64,000 nucleotides of DNA from positions 467,501 through 531,500 of the forward strand of contig NZ_CP009452.1 in assembly GCF_001278035.1 (NCBI RefSeq), given 5' to 3'. Origin of the DNA: Sphingopyxis sp. 113P3 (GTDB lineage Bacteria; Pseudomonadota; Alphaproteobacteria; Sphingomonadales; Sphingomonadaceae). Positions 35,991-44,806 of this stretch are shown here, one piece after another (position 1 is the first letter of the stretch; each line of letters opens with the position of its first letter). The notes below the pieces were generated by a model. That model saw nothing but the letters and a program-made list of their open reading frames with translations, ran no database searches and was not told where the DNA came from. A program made the translations under genes and the position numbers.

Positions 35991-36928
35991 GGCTTGTAAT
36001 CGGGGAGCTTGCTGCCGCCGATTACCGCCCCAGCGCCCTGCTGGTCGAGCTTGTCGGTCAAGCTGGATAGCGAGGTGGAGGTACGGCGAAGGTCGCGGAT
36101 CAGCGCGTTGGCTTCGGGGATTGTCGTTTCGCTGAAGGTCTTGAGGCCGGGGCGGGCGTCCGCGATCGCGCTTTCGAGCGTCTTCATGGATTCATTCGCG
36201 GACGCGAGCGTGTTGCGCAGATTCTGCATCGCGGGATCGACGTTACGGTCGATCGTCCCCTGCGCCGAGGCGGCGAGGTTCCCGATCTGCTCGGCTGCAT
36301 TGCCCGTCTGCTGGATCGCGATGCGCGTGTCGGCAAGCGCTGCTTCGAGCGCCGGTCCGTTGCGGGCGAGGATCGCCGTGGATTGCTCGACATTTTTCAG
36401 GATGGCGGAAAAGCTCTCCTGATTCTTGTCGTCCGCGAGTTCGGCGAGCCGCTCGGTCAGGGTAGACAGGCGCTGAAGGAGCTGCGGCGCGGTGTTGAGG
36501 ATCTCGCCGAGGCCGCCGACCCGGTTCGGTATCACGGGCTTGCCGGCGGGTCCCTTGTCCGTGATGGGCGGGGCGCCCTTCACCGCGCCGTCGAGCGAAA
36601 TCTGGGAAACGCCGGTGAAACCGACACCCTCGAGCGCGGCGGTGGTCCCTTGAAGGATGGGGACGGTTTCGTCGACCTCGATGCGCACGCGCACGAATTG
36701 CGGATCGTCCCGCCACAGTTCGATCTGGCGCACCTGGCCCACTGGCACGCCCGAGAACTGGACCTGCGATCCCTTGTTCAGCCCGTCGACCGACTGCTTG
36801 AAGAATATGTCATACTCGCGCTTGGCGCCGCCGCTGTCATTTGCCATCCAGACGACGAAGATCGCAATCGCGAGGGTGAAGAAGAGCACGAAGGCGCCCA
36901 CCAGCACATTGTTCGAGCGAGTTTCCAT
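35987..36928 (-). CDS. MCE-domain substrate-binding protein (LinM/MlaD-like)
   Basis: A 313-residue protein with an N-terminal membrane anchor (VLVGAFVLFFTLAIAIFVVWMA), one MCE domain (about 38-118, REYDIFFKQSVDGLNKGSQVQFSGVPVGQVRQIELW...) and a long helical C-terminal tail rich in Ala/Gln. MCE proteins form a hexameric ring that conducts lipids across the periplasm. Its start overlaps the ATPase stop (TGATG) and its stop overlaps the lipoprotein start, so the operon is tightly coupled. Confidence 0.9.
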   Translation of the reverse strand: METRSNNVLVGAFVLFFTLAIAIFVVWMANDSGGAKREYDIFFKQSVDGLNKGSQVQFSGVPVGQVRQIELWRDDPQFVRVRIEVDETVPILQGTTAALEGVGFTGVSQISLDGAVKGAPPITDKGPAGKPVIPNRVGGLGEILNTAPQLLQRLSTLTERLAELADDKNQESFSAILKNVEQSTAILARNGPALEAALADTRIAIQQTGNAAEQIGNLAASAQGTIDRNVDPAMQNLRNTLASANESMKTLESAIADARPGLKTFSETTIPEANALIRDLRRTSTSLSSLTDKLDQQGAGAVIGGSKLPDYKP

Positions 36929-37794
36929 CAGCTTTTCCTGTCGTGCGCAGCGCGACCATGCGCGGTTGTCGCGGCGCGGCCGCGCGGCCCGTTGAAATAA
37001 TCCTGTATCCAGGGATGCTCAGTGGCAAGCAGTTCCGGGATGGTGCCCACCGCGATCACCTTTTTCTCGGCGAGCACGGCGACGCGGTCGCAGGTCGCAT
37101 AAAGCGAATCGAGATCGTGGGTAATGAGAAAGACCGTGAGGCCCATCGTGTCGGCGAGCTCGCGGATCAGCTCGTCAAACTTGGCAGCGCCGATTGGGTC
37201 GAGCCCGGCGGTGGGTTCATCAAGGAACAGGAGCGCAGGGTCGAGGGCCAGCGCGCGGGCCAGCCCGGCACGCTTGACCATGCCGCCCGAGAGTTCGGCC
37301 GGGAACTTGGGTCCGGCATCGGGCGGCAGGCCGACCATCGCGACCTTGTAGGCGGCGATCTCGTCGAGCAGGGCCTGGTCGAGCCTTGGATAATATTCGC
37401 GGAGCGGGACCTGGATATTTTCAGCGACGCTCAGCGTCGAGAAGAGCGCGCCGCCCTGAAACATCACACCCCAGCGACGGCGAAGGTCACGCGATTCCTC
37501 TTCATCGGCGATGGTGTCGAGCGACTTGCCATAAACCTCGATTTCGCCAGCGGCGGGGGTTTGCAGCCCGACGATCGAACGCATCAGCACCGACTTGCCG
37601 GTCCCGGAACCCCCGACGACGCCCAATATCTCCCCCGAGCGCACGTCGAGGTCGAGATGGTCGTGGATTACCGCGTCGCCAAACTGGTTGACGAGACCGC
37701 GTACGCGGATCGCGACGTCGAATTTCTCGGGCCGCACCGCGTCAGCCGACGCAAGCTCCTGCCGGATTTCGTCCTGCTCCTCTTCCTCGGTCAT
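36928..37794 (-). CDS. ABC transporter ATPase of the MCE system (LinL/MlaF-like)
   Basis: A 288-residue ATPase. Walker A is GGSGTGKS (61-68), the signature LSGGM (168-172), Walker B with LLFLDEPTAGLDP (188-200) and the switch His in ITHD (His226). The RAGLARALALDP and PTAGLDPIGAAKFDELI stretches are typical of the MlaF branch. It powers lipid movement through the permease and MCE ring. A longer frame reaching 38550 exists but the true start is the ATG at 37794 that overlaps the permease stop. Confidence 0.93.
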   Translation of the reverse strand: MTEEEEQDEIRQELASADAVRPEKFDVAIRVRGLVNQFGDAVIHDHLDLDVRSGEILGVVGGSGTGKSVLMRSIVGLQTPAAGEIEVYGKSLDTIADEEESRDLRRRWGVMFQGGALFSTLSVAENIQVPLREYYPRLDQALLDEIAAYKVAMVGLPPDAGPKFPAELSGGMVKRAGLARALALDPALLFLDEPTAGLDPIGAAKFDELIRELADTMGLTVFLITHDLDSLYATCDRVAVLAEKKVIAVGTIPELLATEHPWIQDYFNGPRGRAATTAHGRAAHDRKS

Positions 37795-38900
37795 CAGTTC
37801 CACCCGATCGAGGAGAAGAAGACAGCGAAGAAGGCATCGAGGACGATGACGAGGAAGATCGCAGCGACCACCGCAGAGGTGGTGCGGCGGCCGACTTCCT
37901 CGGCATTCTGGCGCACCTGCATCCCCGAATAGCAGCCGGTGACCCCGACGAGGATGCCAAACACCGGGGCCTTGATCAGCATCGCCCAGAAATCGGTCAT
38001 CGGGATGATCTCGCGCAGCCGCTGGATATAGGTGATCGGCGGGATGTCGAGCCCGACCCACGAAAAGACCCCGCCGCCTATGATCGCGCACAGGCTGGCG
38101 TAGAAGCCGAGGAGCGGCATGATGATCGTCGAGGCGGCGACGCGTGGGAGCACGATCGCCTCCATTGGCGAAACACCGATCGTTCGCATCGCGTCGACCT
38201 CTTCGGTCAATTTCATCGTGCCGATCTGCGCGGCGAAGGCCGATCCTGACCGGCCCGCGACCATGATCGCGGTCATCAGCAGACCAAGCTCGCGGATCGA
38301 GGCGCGACCGACGAGGTTGATTGTGAACACTTCCAACCCGAACTGGCGCAGCTGGACGGCCCCCTGCTGGGCGATGACAATACCGATGAGGAAGCTCATC
38401 AGACCGATGATCGGGAGCGCATCGACCCCAACGCTCTGGAACCGCGTCACGATCGCGTGCCAGCGGATTCGCCGACGTGCGCGCAGCTGAGTGATGAAGG
38501 CGACGATCATCGCGCCGAAGAAGCCGACAATGCCGATAAATTCGTTCCACACGCCGAGGCTCGCCGAACCAAGCTGCTCAAGCATGCGTGTCCACATGGG
38601 GCGGCGGTCGGGGTGGACGCGATAATCGCTCTTGTCTTCGGCCAGGGCCTTCAACAGCCGCTGCGCGTCCTCGCTGGCACCGGTGACTTTGGCATCATGC
38701 GCGCGGGCGGTGCGGGTTACGATCCAGGCGCCGACCGTGTCGATCCGCTCGACATCTGAAAGATCGAGTGCCGCGATCGGGCCGAGCGCGTCGAGCCGAG
38801 CCGGCAGGTCGCCGAGGCGCGCGAGGGTCAGGCGCCCCGTGAAGCGCACATCGACGCCGTCGGCTCCTTCGTCCGTTTCGAAATCCGCGCTGGCCGCCAT
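37794..38900 (-). CDS. MlaE-family permease with N-terminal STAS-like domain (LinK-like)
   Basis: A 368-residue protein: residues 1-100 form a STAS-like domain (VDVRFTGRLTLARLGDLPARLDAL ... LDLSDVERIDTVGAWI), joined to the MlaE permease (about 110-368) with SFLIGIVIAQQGAVQLRQFG, VNLVGRASIRELGLLMTAIMVAGRSGSAFAAQIGTMK and EEVDAMRTIGVSP. E. coli keeps the STAS part as separate MlaB, so here it is fused, as in LinK-type and plant TGD1-linked systems. First gene of the operon, divergent from the HAD gene. Confidence 0.9.
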   Translation of the reverse strand: MAASADFETDEGADGVDVRFTGRLTLARLGDLPARLDALGPIAALDLSDVERIDTVGAWIVTRTARAHDAKVTGASEDAQRLLKALAEDKSDYRVHPDRRPMWTRMLEQLGSASLGVWNEFIGIVGFFGAMIVAFITQLRARRRIRWHAIVTRFQSVGVDALPIIGLMSFLIGIVIAQQGAVQLRQFGLEVFTINLVGRASIRELGLLMTAIMVAGRSGSAFAAQIGTMKLTEEVDAMRTIGVSPMEAIVLPRVAASTIIMPLLGFYASLCAIIGGGVFSWVGLDIPPITYIQRLREIIPMTDFWAMLIKAPVFGILVGVTGCYSGMQVRQNAEEVGRRTTSAVVAAIFLVIVLDAFFAVFFSSIGWN

Positions 38901-38999
38901 TGCGCTTGGACCTTGGATGATTTGCCCAATAACGGCAAGCTAATCCGTGACATCCGTGCCGGACTTGGCCGGCAGGTGCTGGAAGGCTATGGCGCCGAT

Positions 39000-39710
39000 A
39001 TGGAAGTGCCCGCCGTCCCTCCGGTCGCCCACCGCGTCGCCATGTACGACATGGACCGCACGATCACGCGTGCGGGTACCTATAGCGGCTTTTTGATGCA
39101 CGTCGCGCGGCGCCGGCAACCGTGGCGGCTGATGCTGCTGCCCCTCGTGGGTCTTGCGGGGATTGCCTACTCATTGCGGCTGATCGACCGGGCGCAGCTC
39201 AAGGCAATCAACCTTCGCCTCTTGGTCGGCAAACGCTTCAGCCGCGCCGAAATCGCCCCGCTGGCCGAGAGCTATGCCGACAAGGTCGTGGCGCGCGGCC
39301 TGCATCCGGCGGCGCTTGAGCAAATCGCGGCCGATCGTGCAGCCGGGTACCGGCTGCTCCTCGCGACCGCCTCCTTTCACCTCTATGTGGACGCGATCGC
39401 GCGGCGGCTGGGCATGGATGATGTGCTTGCGACGCGGCTCGACGAAGCCGATGGCGAGGACCATATTCACGCGCGACTGAGCGGCGACAATTGTTATGGC
39501 GAGGCGAAGTTCGCGCGCATCACCGGCTGGCTTGCCGACAATGCGATCACGCGCGAAGACGCTCATATTCGCGCCTATTCGGACCATGTTTCCGACCAGC
39601 CCATGCTCCGCTTTGCAGACGAAGCGGTTGCGACGACACCGTCTCGCAAGCTACGCCGTCTGGCGCCGAAAATGGGCTGGCAGGTGGTGGATTGGAGACG
39701 GCCCAAATAG
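39000..39710 (+). CDS. HAD-superfamily hydrolase, subclass IB (SerB-like)
   Basis: A 236-residue HAD-IB phosphatase. The nucleophile motif is AMYDMDRTITRAG (Asp17, Asp19), the second motif is LLLATASFHLYVDAI, Lys lies in GEAKFARI, and the acidic motif is AYSDHVSDQPML. Such enzymes act on phosphoserine, phospholipid-derived phosphates or similar small esters; the substrate is unknown. An N-terminal hydrophobic stretch (MLLPLVGLAGIAYSL) is unusual for a soluble enzyme and might contact the membrane. ATG 39000 is preferred; an in-frame ATG at 38913 reaches into the divergent promoter region. Confidence 0.82.
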   Translation: MEVPAVPPVAHRVAMYDMDRTITRAGTYSGFLMHVARRRQPWRLMLLPLVGLAGIAYSLRLIDRAQLKAINLRLLVGKRFSRAEIAPLAESYADKVVARGLHPAALEQIAADRAAGYRLLLATASFHLYVDAIARRLGMDDVLATRLDEADGEDHIHARLSGDNCYGEAKFARITGWLADNAITREDAHIRAYSDHVSDQPMLRFADEAVATTPSRKLRRLAPKMGWQVVDWRRPK

Positions 39711-39721
39711 CGCTTGGCTAG

Positions 39722-39750
39722 CGTCACCTGTGGGAAATCCCGAGGTGACG
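39722..39750. terminator. Hairpin between convergent HAD and Cys/Met PLP genes
   Basis: CGTCACCT (39722-39729) pairs with AGGTGACG (39743-39750), with an inner GGGAAATCCC pairing. It has no T run but lies between two stops, where a shared terminator is expected. Confidence 0.55.
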
Positions 39751-39770
39751 GCCAGAAGAGCCTCCGCGCG

Positions 39771-41093
39771 TCAGACCGCCGCGAGCGCCTGATCGAAATC
39801 GGCAATCAGATCGTCCGCATTCTCGATGCCGATCGACACGCGCACCAGATTATCGGTGATGCCGAGCGCCGCCTTTCGTTCGTCGGGAACCGACAAGTGC
39901 GTCATGGCCGCGGGGTGGCTGGCGAGCGTCTCGGTGCCCCCGAGGCTGACTGCGAGCTTGGCGATCTTGAGGGCGTCAAGAAAGCGGAAGCTCTCCGCCT
40001 CGCCGCCCTTGATGAAGAGCGAGAAGGTCGATCCCGCGCCCGTGCAGTGACGGTCGAAAATGTCCTTCTGGGATCCGGCATCGAGAAAGCCGAGATAACC
40101 CAGCCCCTCGACCTTTGGATGGTCCTTCAGGAAGGCGCAGACCTTTTCGGCATTCTCGCCTGCCCGGGTCATCCGCAATTCGACGGTCTCAAGGCTGCGC
40201 AGCAGCATCCAGGCCGTGTTGGGATCGCAGATCGTGCCGATCGTGTTGCGCATCATCCGGATGGGGCCGAGCCATTGCTTTGCTCCGAGCACGCCGCCCG
40301 CGACGAGATCGCTGTGGCCGCCGGCATATTTGGTGAGACTGTAAAGGACGATGTCGGCCCCATGCGCAAGCGGCTTCGACCAGAGCGGCCCGAGAAAGGT
40401 GTTGTCGATCGCGATGGGGGGACGCGCGTCCTCGGCAAAGGCGGCGTCGACCGCCGCTCGCATCGCCTCGACGTCGACGAGCGCGTTGGTGGGGTTGGCG
40501 GGGCTTTCAAGGTAGACCATCGCGACCTTGCCGCCCTGCTTGGCCGCCATGGCCTGCGCCTCGGCTAGGATCGCGTTCATTTCCTCGCGCGAAGCTTCGG
40601 CGGGAAAATCGACATAGGTGGCGCCAAAGCGCGACAATATCCGCGCGATCAGCGTCTCGGTTGCCGCATAGAGGGGGCCTGAATGAACGATGACATCATT
40701 CATGTTGACGTGGGCAAGCAGCAATGTCGCGATCGCCGACATGCCCGAGGAAAAGACGAGCGCGTCCTCGGCCCTTTCCCAGACGCCAAGCCGTGCCTCG
40801 AGTATCTCCTGGTTCGGGCCGTTGAAGCGCGAATAGACCAGGCCTTCGGCTCCCCCGGGGCGTTTGCCGGTGATACCCTCGAAGTGGCGCTTGCCCGCCG
40901 CGGCGCTTTCGAAGGCAAAGGTCGAAGTCAGGAAGATCGGCGGCTTCAGCGAGCCTTCGGACAGCATCGGGTCGTAACCATAGCCCATCATCAGCGTCGA
41001 GGGCGACAGGGCGTGGCCGCCGATTTCGGTGACGTCGGCCTTGGGCTTGCGGCGCGTGGTGCCGGTAAGGTCATTATTGTCGATGGCGGGCAT
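39771..41093 (-). CDS. Cystathionine gamma-synthase family PLP enzyme
   Basis: A 440-residue trans-sulfuration family enzyme. The PLP lysine is Lys255 in YSLTKYAGGHSDLVAG; LVYSRFNGPNQEILEARL, FSSGMSAIATLLL and LESPANPTN are classic. It could be cystathionine gamma-synthase, methionine gamma-lyase or O-acetylhomoserine sulfhydrylase; the N-terminal 45-residue extension (to GYGYDPMLSEGSLKPPIFLTSTFAFES) is typical of a broad alphaproteobacterial subgroup that is not well characterised. ATG 41093 has GGAG ten bases upstream; an ATG at 41126 is possible. Confidence 0.85.
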   Translation of the reverse strand: MPAIDNNDLTGTTRRKPKADVTEIGGHALSPSTLMMGYGYDPMLSEGSLKPPIFLTSTFAFESAAAGKRHFEGITGKRPGGAEGLVYSRFNGPNQEILEARLGVWERAEDALVFSSGMSAIATLLLAHVNMNDVIVHSGPLYAATETLIARILSRFGATYVDFPAEASREEMNAILAEAQAMAAKQGGKVAMVYLESPANPTNALVDVEAMRAAVDAAFAEDARPPIAIDNTFLGPLWSKPLAHGADIVLYSLTKYAGGHSDLVAGGVLGAKQWLGPIRMMRNTIGTICDPNTAWMLLRSLETVELRMTRAGENAEKVCAFLKDHPKVEGLGYLGFLDAGSQKDIFDRHCTGAGSTFSLFIKGGEAESFRFLDALKIAKLAVSLGGTETLASHPAAMTHLSVPDERKAALGITDNLVRVSIGIENADDLIADFDQALAAV

Positions 41094-41163
41094 GGTCGGA
41101 CTCCGATGAATTGGTTTCACCTGCAACTAGCGCGCTTTTGAGCGCCGGTCACCCTGCCTTAAC

Positions 41164-42447
41164 TCAGTCCTCGACGATAAGGCTGCGTTCGCGGGTTTCA
41201 GGGAGCAGCAGGGTCGCGACGCCGGCGAGCCCGATGATCAGCGCGACGTAGAAATAGAAGAGCCATTCAACGCCCTGACCCTTGAGCCAGAGCGCGACCA
41301 TTTCGACCGTGCCGCCGAAGATCGCGTTGCCGATCGCGTAGGGCAGTGCGACGCCAAGCCCGCGGATGTGGGCGGGAAAAAGCTCGGCCTTCACCAGCGC
41401 ATTATTTGCCGTGTAGCCGCTCTGCAAGGTGAGGGGGACAAGGATGACCAGCGTCGCCGCGATTGGCGAGGTGATGCGCTCGAGTGTGAAGAAGGTCGGC
41501 ACGGCAACGACCGCCCCCCCGATGCCGAAAAGCAGCAGCATCGGCCGCCGCCCGAAACGGTCGGCGAGTGCGCCGAAGACAGGCTGCATCGCGGCGAACC
41601 AGAGCAGCGCCGCTGCTATGATCCAGGTCGCGGTTTCCTTGTCGAAGCCGACGCTGTTGAACAGGAATTTCTGCATATAGGTGATGTAGGTATAGGCACC
41701 GATCCCGCCGCCGGCAGACAAGAGGCCCACAAGAATGGCTTCGCGGCGGTGTTCGCGCCAAAGCCGCCGTGCGGTCGAGGCAGGACGGTCGGCCGCCTGG
41801 TTCTCGAAGGACGGCGTCTCGGCGAGATTTCGGCGCAGGACATAAACGCCGAGCGCCAGCAGCGCGCCGATCACGAAGGGGATGCGCCACCCCCAGGCGG
41901 TCAACTGGGCCTCCGTCAGAAAGGCTTGGAGAATGATGGCAACGAAGATCGCCGAGAGCTGGCCCCCGATCAGCGTCAGATACTGGAAGCTGGCCCAGAA
42001 GCCGCGGTGTTCGCGCGGCGCCATTTCGGAAAGATAAGTCGCGCTCGCCCCATATTCGCCGCCTAGCGACAGGCCCTGCAGGATGCGCGCGGTGACCAGA
42101 ACCGCGGGTCCTGCGAGCCCCGCCTCGGCATAGGTGGGCGCAAGTGCAATCAACAGCGAGCCGCCGAACATCAGGGCCACCGACAGCGTCAGGCCTGCCT
42201 TGCGCCCGCGCGCGTCCGCAAAGCGTCCCATCACCCACGCGCCGATCGGCCGCATGACGAAACCGACGGCAAAGATCGTGGCGGTACTGAGCAATTGCGC
42301 GGTCGGATCGGCCTTGGGGAAGAAGACGGGCGCGAAATAGATGGCGAATGCGGCATAGGCGAACCAGTCGTACCATTCGACGAGATTGCCCGCCGAGCCG
42401 CCAATGATCGAGACGAGCCGTTTGCGCGGTATCGCAAGGGCCTTCAT
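41164..42447 (-). CDS. MFS transporter of the metabolite:H+ symporter type (KgtP/ProP-like)
   Basis: A 427-residue transporter with twelve predicted spans. The N-terminus (IIGGSAGNLVEWYDWFAYAAFAIYFAPVFFP), RFADARGRKAG and ILQGLSLGGEYGASATYLSEMAPREHRGFWAS are the MHS-family hallmarks shared with alpha-ketoglutarate permease and proline/betaine symporters. It likely brings in an organic acid or osmolyte with protons; the substrate is not decidable here. It is 23 bases downstream of pgeF on the same strand. Confidence 0.88.
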   Translation of the reverse strand: MKALAIPRKRLVSIIGGSAGNLVEWYDWFAYAAFAIYFAPVFFPKADPTAQLLSTATIFAVGFVMRPIGAWVMGRFADARGRKAGLTLSVALMFGGSLLIALAPTYAEAGLAGPAVLVTARILQGLSLGGEYGASATYLSEMAPREHRGFWASFQYLTLIGGQLSAIFVAIILQAFLTEAQLTAWGWRIPFVIGALLALGVYVLRRNLAETPSFENQAADRPASTARRLWREHRREAILVGLLSAGGGIGAYTYITYMQKFLFNSVGFDKETATWIIAAALLWFAAMQPVFGALADRFGRRPMLLLFGIGGAVVAVPTFFTLERITSPIAATLVILVPLTLQSGYTANNALVKAELFPAHIRGLGVALPYAIGNAIFGGTVEMVALWLKGQGVEWLFYFYVALIIGLAGVATLLLPETRERSLIVED

Positions 42448-42470
42448 TGCGCTCCCCCTCTTCGTTGCGG

Positions 42471-43232
42471 TCAGCGGATGCCGATCACGGATAATTGCCG
42501 GCCGTAGCCCTTTTCACCGCGCAGGCACGCGCGGCGGTAGCTGAAATAATCGGCTTCCTGTGCGCACGTATCCTGCCCGCCAATTGCGACCGTGGGGACA
42601 TGCGCTGCGGCGAGACGCGCCGCGACATAGGCTGCGATGTCAAACATCGCGTGGCCAGGCCGGCCGGCGGCGAAGAATCGTTCGTTCGCCGGATCGTCCG
42701 CAAGGAAGCGGCTCACGAAGTCTGCGTCGACCTCGTAAGAGGCGCGGCCGATGCAGGGCCCGATGGCGGCGGTGATGCGTGCGCGGCGGGCGCCAAGTTC
42801 CTCCATCGCCTCGAGCGTCGCCTCGGCGACGCCGGCGATGGCGCCCTTCCACCCGGCATGGGCGGCACCGACCACCCCGGCTTCCCGGTCGGCGAAGAGT
42901 ATCGGAACGCAGTCAGCGGTGAGAATGGCGAGCAGGATTCCGGGCGTGCGGGTCGCAAGTGCGTCAGCCTTGGGCCGCGCGGCAAGATCGGTGGTCTCAT
43001 CGACGATAATGCAGCGCCGGCCGTGCACCTGATACACCCCCGCAAGCGCTGCGCCGGGCAGGATAGCCGTGGCGGCCCGACGGCGGTTTTCGGCAATCAG
43101 CGCGGGGTCGTCGCCCGAACCGATGCCGCAGTTGAGCGACGCAAGATCGCCCGTGGACACGCCGCCCTGCCGCCCGAAAAAACCGTGAGGCAGCCCGCCG
43201 AGCGCGGCAGCGGTGGTAAAAGGGACCGTCAC
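42471..43232 (-). CDS. pgeF: Peptidoglycan editing factor, laccase domain (PgeF/YfiH)
   Basis: A 253-residue protein of the multicopper-oxidase-like YfiH family. Metal ligands appear in YQVHGRRC (His), LTADCVPILFAD (Cys) and AAHAGWKGAIAG (His), then IGPCIG and GGQDTCAQ. In E. coli PgeF removes misincorporated amino acids from peptidoglycan precursors; related proteins act as purine nucleoside phosphorylases. The start is GTG at 43232, overlapping the GNAT stop (GTGA), which fits the compact operon; the longer frame upstream lies inside the GNAT gene. Confidence 0.88.
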   Translation of the reverse strand: MTVPFTTAAALGGLPHGFFGRQGGVSTGDLASLNCGIGSGDDPALIAENRRRAATAILPGAALAGVYQVHGRRCIIVDETTDLAARPKADALATRTPGILLAILTADCVPILFADREAGVVGAAHAGWKGAIAGVAEATLEAMEELGARRARITAAIGPCIGRASYEVDADFVSRFLADDPANERFFAAGRPGHAMFDIAAYVAARLAAAHVPTVAIGGQDTCAQEADYFSYRRACLRGEKGYGRQLSVIGIR

Positions 43233-43747
43233 AGATCGAGTTTCCAGATTCGATCTTCGTCGACATGATTGCCCACGCGAAAGGCATTGCGGCCGACATC
43301 GACGAAACCGTAGCGGCGGTAGAAAGCCTGCGCGCGGGCGTTTTCCGAGAAAACCGAAAGGTAGAGAACAGCCGCGCGCTCGCGCGCCCAGGCGATGCCC
43401 CATTCGATCAGCGCGGGGGCGAGCCCGGTGCCTTTCGCATCCTCGCTGACGTAGAGCTGATGAAGTTCGATCGCGCCCGCCGCCGGTTGGTGTTCGGGCA
43501 GATCGAAATCGATCGGCCCGAGCTTGATGAAACCGGTAATGGCGCCGTCCTTGCCGCGCGCCAGCGCGATCGCCCAGTCGGGATCGGCAAGCTGTGCGCG
43601 GATGCGGTTGGGCGGGTTCCAGTCCGCGAGGAATGTGGCGAGGTCGTCGGGGGCATAGATGTGGCCGAAGGTGTGTCGGAACGAGCTCTCGGCAAAGGTG
43701 GAAAGAGCGTCGGCATCGCTGGCCTCAGCGCGAACGATAGCAATCAT
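43229..43747 (-). CDS. GNAT-family N-acetyltransferase
   Basis: A 172-residue acetyltransferase with the GNAT fold: opening IAIVRAEASDADALSTF, the acetyl-CoA loop in LHQLYVSEDAKGTGLAPALIEWGIAWA, and the closing FSENARAQAFYRRYGFVDVG. The acceptor is unknown. It overlaps the methyltransferase stop by four bases (ATGA) and the pgeF start by four, placing it within the lgt-methyltransferase-GNAT-pgeF operon. Confidence 0.86.
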   Translation of the reverse strand: MIAIVRAEASDADALSTFAESSFRHTFGHIYAPDDLATFLADWNPPNRIRAQLADPDWAIALARGKDGAITGFIKLGPIDFDLPEHQPAAGAIELHQLYVSEDAKGTGLAPALIEWGIAWARERAAVLYLSVFSENARAQAFYRRYGFVDVGRNAFRVGNHVDEDRIWKLDL

Positions 43748-44781
43748 GAAGGTCCTCCCGGGTGCGCAAAACCCTCGGGCACCGGCCAGGTGGGTGCATG
43801 GATCGCCATTGCGCGAAAGAGTTCGCCCATCGCATCAGGCTCAACCAGCCGGTCGCGCTGACCGGCGAGTTCATCGGCGCGGTCCGGCGCAGCCGCAGCG
43901 AGCGCCTTCATCCGTGCGTCGATGCCGAGCCGCCTGAGCCATTCGCCCTGACTCACTGGCCCGGCCACCAGCGCTCCCCCCCCGAGCGCCGCAAAGGCAA
44001 GCGCCGAGAAATCCACATGCGCCGTCAGGTCGACCTCGCCCGGCTGCGCGAAGGGGTTCGCGAAGCGGTGATTCTTGACCGCCTGCAGCGTGTCGCCCGC
44101 GGCAGGGCCACTATAACCATAGTCGATGACCAGCATCGCGCCGCCACGGCGTGCGAGGCGAAAGGCGCAGCTCTGCATGATCGCGGCCGCAGCGGGCGCA
44201 GTCTCGACGATCGTGTCTTCGCCAAGATGGCGGAGCGCCTCGGGTACTGCTTCGTCGGCCGGGACGCTGCCCGCTCTGGGCATGAGCGCGCCGTGATCGC
44301 GCACGACCACGCGCTCGCGCCAGCCCTCGCCGGTGCGCACGAACTGGTGGATCGGCAGCGCGTCGAAGAATTCGTTGGCAACGATGATCGAGGCGACATC
44401 GTCTGGTGGGCTGGTGATGTCGCCATGATGCACGGCCGCAGGCAGCCGTGCGGCCTGCGCTGCGCGCAGCGCCGGGCTCGTCTCGACCAGATGGACGCCC
44501 TGCGGCACGGCGCCGAAGCGCGCCATCGCGCGTAACGCATCGCTGGCGAGCGTCCCGCGGCCGGGACCAAGCTCGACGTAGCAAAACGCCGGCCGGCCCG
44601 CGCGCAGCCACAGGTCCGCGATCCAGATCCCCACCATCTCGCCGAACATCTGGCTGATCTCCGGCGCCGTGGTGAAGTCCCCCGCGGCGCCGAGCGGATC
44701 GCGCGTCGCGTAATAATGCGCGTTGGCTGCCGCCATATAGTCAGCGACCGTCATTGCGCGCGTACTGGCGATCTGAAGCAT
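43744..44781 (-). CDS. NDUFAF7/MidA-like class I SAM-dependent methyltransferase
   Basis: A 345-residue methyltransferase beginning MLQIASTRAMTVADYMAAANAHYYATRDPLGAAGDF; the APEISQMFGEMVGIW segment and CYVELGPGRGTLASD (SAM loop) are hallmarks of NDUFAF7, which in mitochondria dimethylates an arginine of complex I subunit NDUFS2. A role in complex I assembly here is inference. The annotated ATG leaves the N-terminus slightly short of the usual family start, and a TTG further upstream (overlapping lgt) is possible. Confidence 0.84.
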   Translation of the reverse strand: MLQIASTRAMTVADYMAAANAHYYATRDPLGAAGDFTTAPEISQMFGEMVGIWIADLWLRAGRPAFCYVELGPGRGTLASDALRAMARFGAVPQGVHLVETSPALRAAQAARLPAAVHHGDITSPPDDVASIIVANEFFDALPIHQFVRTGEGWRERVVVRDHGALMPRAGSVPADEAVPEALRHLGEDTIVETAPAAAAIMQSCAFRLARRGGAMLVIDYGYSGPAAGDTLQAVKNHRFANPFAQPGEVDLTAHVDFSALAFAALGGGALVAGPVSQGEWLRRLGIDARMKALAAAAPDRADELAGQRDRLVEPDAMGELFRAMAIHAPTWPVPEGFAHPGGPS

Positions 44782-44806
44782 GAGATGAGCAGGCGTTGGT
44801 GGGCCG

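Noticed and set aside
36928..38550. 540-codon frame extending the ATPase upstream
   Set aside because: It runs antiparallel in frame through the permease gene; the true start overlaps the permease stop.
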